A stretch of 17,199 bases of DNA from an uncultured Blautia sp. (lineage in GTDB: Bacteria; Bacillota; Clostridia; Lachnospirales; Lachnospiraceae), in assembly GCA_934394545.1 (NCBI GenBank), contig CAKRRG010000060.1, forward strand, positions 1-17,199. The letters run 5' to 3'. The position numbers and the translations under genes are program-made. The notes under the pieces were generated by a model. The model did no database searches. It saw nothing but the letters and a program-made list of their open reading frames with translations, and had not been told where the DNA came from. This document shows, piece by piece, positions 14,171 through 17,199 of the stretch (its first letter is position 1; each line of letters starts with the position of its first letter).

Positions 14171-14244
14171 AAAAAGACTGATATAACATACCGAACTCCA
14201 ACAACAACCTCCTGAAGTACAGTATCGTTTATATCAGTCTTTTT
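14171..14244. terminator. Long-loop bidirectional terminator between the NifX and MATE genes
   Basis: AAAAAGACTGATATAA (14171-14186) and TTATATCAGTCTTTTT (14229-14244) form a perfect 16-bp stem around a 42-base loop; ATAC and GTAT can extend the pairing inside. T runs lie on both strands, so it can end both convergent genes. The plus-strand loop carries ACCTCCTGAAG, which could pair with a Shine-Dalgarno sequence. Confidence 0.75.
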
Positions 14245-14282
14245 TATTATTTCTTCATATCTTTTTATATTATTTCTTCATA
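14238..14282. repeat. 22/23-bp tandem duplication at the MATE gene 3' end
   Basis: TCTTTTTTATTATTTCTTCATA (14238-14259) recurs as a near copy at 14260-14282. The second copy holds the stop codon and last codons of the MATE gene; the first is a non-coding copy joined to the terminator T run. It was probably created by slippage. Confidence 0.7.
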
Positions 14283-15640
14283 GCCCCAAGCTCTCTTCTT
14301 GCGAACAATATCGCCAGTGCAAACGCAGCTGCATCTGCGATCGGGCCTGCATACATAACTCCGTCAATTCCCATTATCAGCGAGAAAATATTGATCAGCG
14401 GCAAAAGAAACAGCACCTGTCTGGTCAGAGACATAACGATTCCAAGCTTTGCCTTTCCGATAGAAGTAAAGAATCCGGAGGACATTGGCTGTATCCCATT
14501 TGCAAATGTCATAAACATAAATATCTTCAGATAGTGTTCTGCGAACTGGAAATAAAGGTCACTTCCGGTTCCGAAAATGCTTACAATCTGGTGGGGAAAT
14601 AACTGGAAACAAAGGAAAAATGCAGTTGCAATCGCAGTACATGCAATCATGGAATAGTGATATGCAAGTCTTACCCTGTCGTATTTTTTTGCCCCATAAT
14701 TAAATCCCCAGATTGGCTGACAGCCCTGGGAAATTCCAATACAAATCGCCATAAACACCTGGTTTACTTTTGAAATAACTCCTACACAGGCGATTGGAAT
14801 ATCACTTCCATAGACAGATAAACCGCCGTAATAACGTAAAATATTGTTCAGCACAATCTGAACAATTGCCATAGCAATCTGATTAATACAGGACGCCATT
14901 CCGAGAGAAATAATGGCTTTCAGGCACTCTGAAGAAGGCTTTAACATGCTCATCTCCAGATACATTTTACGAAATTTTCCAAAGTAGATAACCACCAAGA
15001 TTCCGGAAACAACCTGTCCGATCACCGTTGCCCAGGCAGCACCCTTGATTCCCCAGCCAAACCCAAAGATGAAAAGGGGATCCAGAATTGTGTTAATAAT
15101 GGCACCTGTAAGAACACAGGTCATGGAATATGTAGGGCTTCTGTCTGCGCGGACAATATGATTTCCTCCAATGGATAATGCATAAAAAGGAAGTCCCACA
15201 GCTGTGATGCCAAGATAATCCACCGCATAGGGCATAACATCTGTGGTTGCACCAAATAAGCTTAGAAGAGGACGCAAAAACAGAAGTACTGCCACTGCCA
15301 GAATCACACCTGTGATCACCAGTGTGGAAAGCGCCGTTCCGGCTATGGAGCTTGCCTTCTTCTCTCTTCCGGCGCCCATTTCCAGGTTATAGTTAGACGC
15401 ACCTCCAATTCCCAGAAGCAGCGCCAATGCAGTTGCAATAGTTGTTACAGGAAATGCAACATTCGTAGCAGCATTTCCCAGCATTCCAACGCCTTGGCCA
15501 ATGAAAATCTGGTCCACAATATTGTACATTGCACTGACCAACATGCTAATAATTGCCGGAATTGCAAATTTCAATATCAGTCCTCCTACCGGAGCTGTTC
15601 CCAGGGGATTTTGCTCCTGACTGATGTTTGTTTCTTCCAA
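14270..15640 (-). CDS. MATE family efflux transporter (MepA-like)
   Basis: This integral membrane protein probably exports drugs or other toxic organic cations, driven by a sodium or proton gradient. The 456 residues and about 12 membrane helices fit the family. The N-terminus is typical: PVGGLILKFAIPAIISMLVS followed by YNIVDQIFIG. Similar motifs recur in the second half (ISLGMASCINQIAMAIVQIV), as expected of two related six-helix halves. Translation starts at TTG (15640), chosen because GGAGG lies 7 bases upstream and no ATG fits. A structured leader and a good promoter lie upstream. The substrate cannot be read from the sequence. The adjacent LacI-family gene is divergent and may control it, but this is inference. 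Confidence 0.92.
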   Translation of the reverse strand: MEETNISQEQNPLGTAPVGGLILKFAIPAIISMLVSAMYNIVDQIFIGQGVGMLGNAATNVAFPVTTIATALALLLGIGGASNYNLEMGAGREKKASSIAGTALSTLVITGVILAVAVLLFLRPLLSLFGATTDVMPYAVDYLGITAVGLPFYALSIGGNHIVRADRSPTYSMTCVLTGAIINTILDPLFIFGFGWGIKGAAWATVIGQVVSGILVVIYFGKFRKMYLEMSMLKPSSECLKAIISLGMASCINQIAMAIVQIVLNNILRYYGGLSVYGSDIPIACVGVISKVNQVFMAICIGISQGCQPIWGFNYGAKKYDRVRLAYHYSMIACTAIATAFFLCFQLFPHQIVSIFGTGSDLYFQFAEHYLKIFMFMTFANGIQPMSSGFFTSIGKAKLGIVMSLTRQVLFLLPLINIFSLIMGIDGVMYAGPIADAAAFALAILFARRELGAMKK

Positions 15641-15750
15641 AAAATCTCCTCCTTTACGGTCAAGCGGATATTCCAGGTCCGCTTCGCTACTTGCTCATAA
15701 CCGAATGCTGCTTCGCAGCTTATCAGGAGTGGCTTACACCACTCCTGATA
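15641..15750 (-). promoter_or_regulatory. Structured 5' leader of the MATE gene mRNA
   Basis: The predicted transcript begins with a perfect 12-bp hairpin (TATCAGGAGTGG 15721-15732 with CCACTCCTGATA 15739-15750, loop of 6). Then come a 5-bp hairpin with a 3-base loop (GCTGC-TTC-GCAGC, 15707-15719) and a 7-bp hairpin (AAGCGGA 15662-15668 with TCCGCTT 15678-15684) that ends only 6 bases from the ribosome site. GCTTCGC occurs twice (15681-15687 and 15710-15716). I do not recognise a known riboswitch class. Confidence 0.6.
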
Positions 15751-15755
15751 CAAGA

Positions 15756-15784
15756 ATCATAACAAATTCTGAAAAACGATTCAA
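15756..15784 (-). promoter_or_regulatory. Sigma-A promoter of the MATE gene
   Basis: On the minus strand, TTGAAT (15779-15784) and TATGAT (15756-15761) are 17 bp apart. Transcription would start near 15749, at the base of the first leader hairpin. Confidence 0.75.
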
Positions 15785-15805
15785 GATTTTTATTGCCACA
15801 ACATC

Positions 15806-15834
15806 TTGACTTTCTTAAACTTGGAATTTAAACT
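15806..15834 (+). promoter_or_regulatory. Predicted promoter of the LacI-family gene
   Basis: TTGACT (15806-15811) and TAAACT (15829-15834) are 17 bp apart, 48 bases before the start codon. The -10 box lies within the palindrome at 15826-15842. Several other AT-rich -10-like boxes follow. Confidence 0.5.
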
Positions 15835-15842
15835 GTTTAAAT
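15826..15842. promoter_or_regulatory. Perfect palindrome over the lacI-like promoter, candidate operator
   Basis: ATTTAAAC-T-GTTTAAAT is a perfect 8-1-8 palindrome covering the predicted -10 box. LacI-family operators are palindromes of this size, though they usually centre on CG, which is absent here. Autorepression is plausible. Confidence 0.5.
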
Positions 15843-15882
15843 ATAAGTATAAATTAACTTTTCATTTAAAAGGCAGGTACCT

Positions 15883-16911
15883 ATGAAAATAAAAATGGTC
15901 GATGTAGCCAGGCGTCTTGGTATTTCCAAGGCTACAGTCTCTCTGGCAGTTAATGGTAAGCCTGGCGTCAATGAGCAGACACGCCAGAAGGTTCTGGAAT
16001 GTATAAAAGAACTTGAAAAAAATAACGGCATATTCCCGGAACATCTGAATTTTCCTGAAAAAGATACCCCTCAGCGAATGATCAAAGTATTGATCATCAA
16101 TCACCGCAGACGGGTTGTATGTGATCCGGAACTGGATCTTTGGACAGACGTTTTGCATACCTTTGATACAGAAGCACGAAAACGCGGCTATCTCTACGGA
16201 CTTTCTTATATAAACGAAACGGAAGACGAAACAAATGCTGTAATTGACGAATGCAACATGTCTCTTGTCGCCGGTATCATTGTTTTTGCCACTGAAATGC
16301 AAAACACGGATTACCCTATTCTTGAAAAAATACAAAAACCAATAGTTCTTTACGATCACGAAACACCTGACGGCAGATACAACAGCATCTGCATTGACAA
16401 TGAAACTGCAGTACGCAGCTGCCTTGATCTTCTGCATCAGTCAGGGGCTTCTAACATTAAATATCTTTGTACCGGAAAAAACATTTACAATTTCCAGAAG
16501 CGCAGAGAGGCATTCCGCAATGCTCTGATTGCCAGTGAACTTATGCCTGCCAAAAACGATATTATTGAACTTGGTTACACAATTCCTGCCATTACTGAGC
16601 AAATGCTTACCTGGCTGGATCACAATGCCCTTCCTGAAGGCTTTCTTTTTGAAAATTACCAGATTTCCATTGGCGTTATCACAGCCCTGAGAAAGCGGGG
16701 AATTAAATTCCCGGAACAGATCAAGATAATCGGAATTGATGAAATACCAGATTATATTTTCCCAGCCTCAAGGCTGACTCAGATTCGAATCCCACATGCG
16801 GAACGTGCTGCCATAGCCATGGAGCTTCTGGATAAAGAAATCAGCCAGCAATGGAAAACCCATATTAAAATTTATGCTCAGCCAGAGATTATACCTGGAC
16901 AAAGCTTATAG
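15883..16911 (+). CDS. LacI/GalR-family transcriptional regulator
   Basis: The N-terminal HTH (MVDVARRLGISKATVSLAVN, residues 5-24) is typical of the family. The sugar-binding-type domain follows (about 67-335), with VLIINHRRRVV, LVAGIIVFATEM and, near the end, IIGIDEIPDYIFPASRLTQI then RIPHAERAAIAMELL, matching the classic GfDD..a....ltti.q....G..A..lL pattern. The hinge after the HTH (NNGIFPEHLNFPEK) lacks the usual YxPNxxAR motif, so DNA contacts may differ from LacI. Length, 342 residues, is normal. An AAAAGGCAGG site precedes the ATG. The effector and targets are unknown: it faces away from the MATE gene, and the gene beyond the window's right edge could also be a target. Confidence 0.93.
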   Translation: MKIKMVDVARRLGISKATVSLAVNGKPGVNEQTRQKVLECIKELEKNNGIFPEHLNFPEKDTPQRMIKVLIINHRRRVVCDPELDLWTDVLHTFDTEARKRGYLYGLSYINETEDETNAVIDECNMSLVAGIIVFATEMQNTDYPILEKIQKPIVLYDHETPDGRYNSICIDNETAVRSCLDLLHQSGASNIKYLCTGKNIYNFQKRREAFRNALIASELMPAKNDIIELGYTIPAITEQMLTWLDHNALPEGFLFENYQISIGVITALRKRGIKFPEQIKIIGIDEIPDYIFPASRLTQIRIPHAERAAIAMELLDKEISQQWKTHIKIYAQPEIIPGQSL

Positions 16912-16948
16912 AAACCAATTATAGTTACTTTTGGAAACTCTCTTTTGG

Positions 16949-16989
16949 GGGCTGTTTTAAACAAGTTTGTTTAAATCAGCCCTGTTTTT
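16949..16989 (+). terminator. Terminator of the LacI-family gene
   Basis: GGGCTG (16949-16954) pairs with CAGCCC (16977-16982). Inside, TTTAAACAA (16956-16964) pairs with TTGTTTAAA (16967-16975), giving a long stem with one T-T mismatch and a tiny loop, followed by TGTTTTT. It lies about 40 bases after the stop. Confidence 0.92.
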
Positions 16990-17062
16990 ACATCAATATG
17001 CGCAAAGCATAAAGAATATCTTTATTAAAAACATAGAAATCCCTGCTTTTACGATTATTTTG

Positions 17063-17091
17063 TTGAATTTTTGTTGAATTATCATTAAAAT
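17063..17091 (+). promoter_or_regulatory. Predicted promoter for a gene beyond the window
   Basis: TTGAAT (17063-17068) and TAAAAT (17086-17091) are 17 bp apart. It overlaps the TTGTTGA/TCAACAA inverted repeat. In DNA this AT-rich such matches arise often by chance. Confidence 0.35.
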
Positions 17092-17157
17092 ATAATCAAC
17101 AAGTTTAATAATTTTAATTTTTATACGGAGCTTCCTGTATAATAAAAAACGTAGATG

Positions 17158-17187
17158 TTGAAAATTGAAAATACCTCAGAGTACAAT
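17158..17187 (+). promoter_or_regulatory. Second predicted promoter near the window end
   Basis: TTGAAA (17158-17163) and TACAAT (17182-17187) are 18 bp apart. The transcript would begin within a few bases of the window edge. Confidence 0.35.
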
Positions 17188-17199
17188 AAGACTACTGAC

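Larger units (their letters stand above)
16990..17199. other. AT-rich intergenic end of the window
   Basis: No gene is seen. It holds an 11-bp tandem repeat TTTGTTGAATT (17059-17069 and 17070-17080), an inverted pair TTGTTGA (17071-17077) and TCAACAA (17096-17102), and the promoter-like signals listed separately. These probably serve a plus-strand gene beyond the right edge. Confidence 0.5.

Noticed and set aside
15641..15750. MATE leader as a guanidine (ykkC-type) or other known riboswitch
   Set aside because: Loops and stems do not match the mini-ykkC or ykkC patterns I know, such as paired ACGR loops; it is kept as an unclassified structured leader.

Overview
The window looks like a stretch of a low-GC Firmicutes chromosome, most likely a gut Lachnospiraceae (Blautia / Ruminococcus / Dorea-like). 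This rests on AT-rich intergenic DNA, strong AGGAGG-type ribosome binding sites, canonical TTGACA/TATAAT promoters, a CIRCE element, and gene types typical of that group. The assignment comes from gene content and was not checked against any database. No tRNA, rRNA, CRISPR array or phage module is visible.

Layout: (1) 1-1075, 3' part of an IS1634/IS4-type transposase and its terminator. (2) 1126-1788, an Hsp20 chaperone on the minus strand under a sigma-A promoter embedded in a CIRCE operator. (3) 1854-2492, a broken NapH-like 4Fe-4S membrane protein gene. (4) 2506-3726, glycerol dehydrogenase gldA with its own promoter, flanked by an inverted repeat. (5) 3759-10394, a long minus-strand array. 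In transcription order it encodes a 7TM sensor with a degenerate kinase module, a HisKA_3-type histidine kinase, a LuxR-type response regulator, a cytosolic protein with zinc ribbons at both ends and a Met/Asn/Gly repeat, and two secreted proteins (one with duplicated lipocalin-like domains). (6) 10598-11461, a TMEM43-like membrane protein and a strong bidirectional terminator. (7) 11477-14244, an iron-sulfur region: a compact SufC/SufB-like pair resembling the SMS (SUF-like minimal) system, divergent from a DUF134-NifX fusion gene with an internal ribosome binding site. (8) 14270-15784, a MATE efflux transporter with a structured mRNA leader. (9) 15806-16989, a LacI-family regulator with a palindrome over its promoter and a clear terminator. 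(10) 16990-17199, AT-rich DNA with promoter-like signals for a gene beyond the window.

How parts may work together: the 7TM sensor, kinase and regulator overlap or lie tens of bases apart and probably form one signalling unit; whether they control the secreted-protein genes just downstream is inference. The SMS-like pair and the DUF134-NifX gene share a compact divergent promoter region and are both tied to iron-sulfur biology, so co-regulation is plausible. The most interesting spots are the DUF134-NifX gene with dual translation starts, the degenerate-sensor signalling trio, the minimal SufBC pair, the structured leader of the MATE gene, and an unusual long-loop terminator at 14171-14244.
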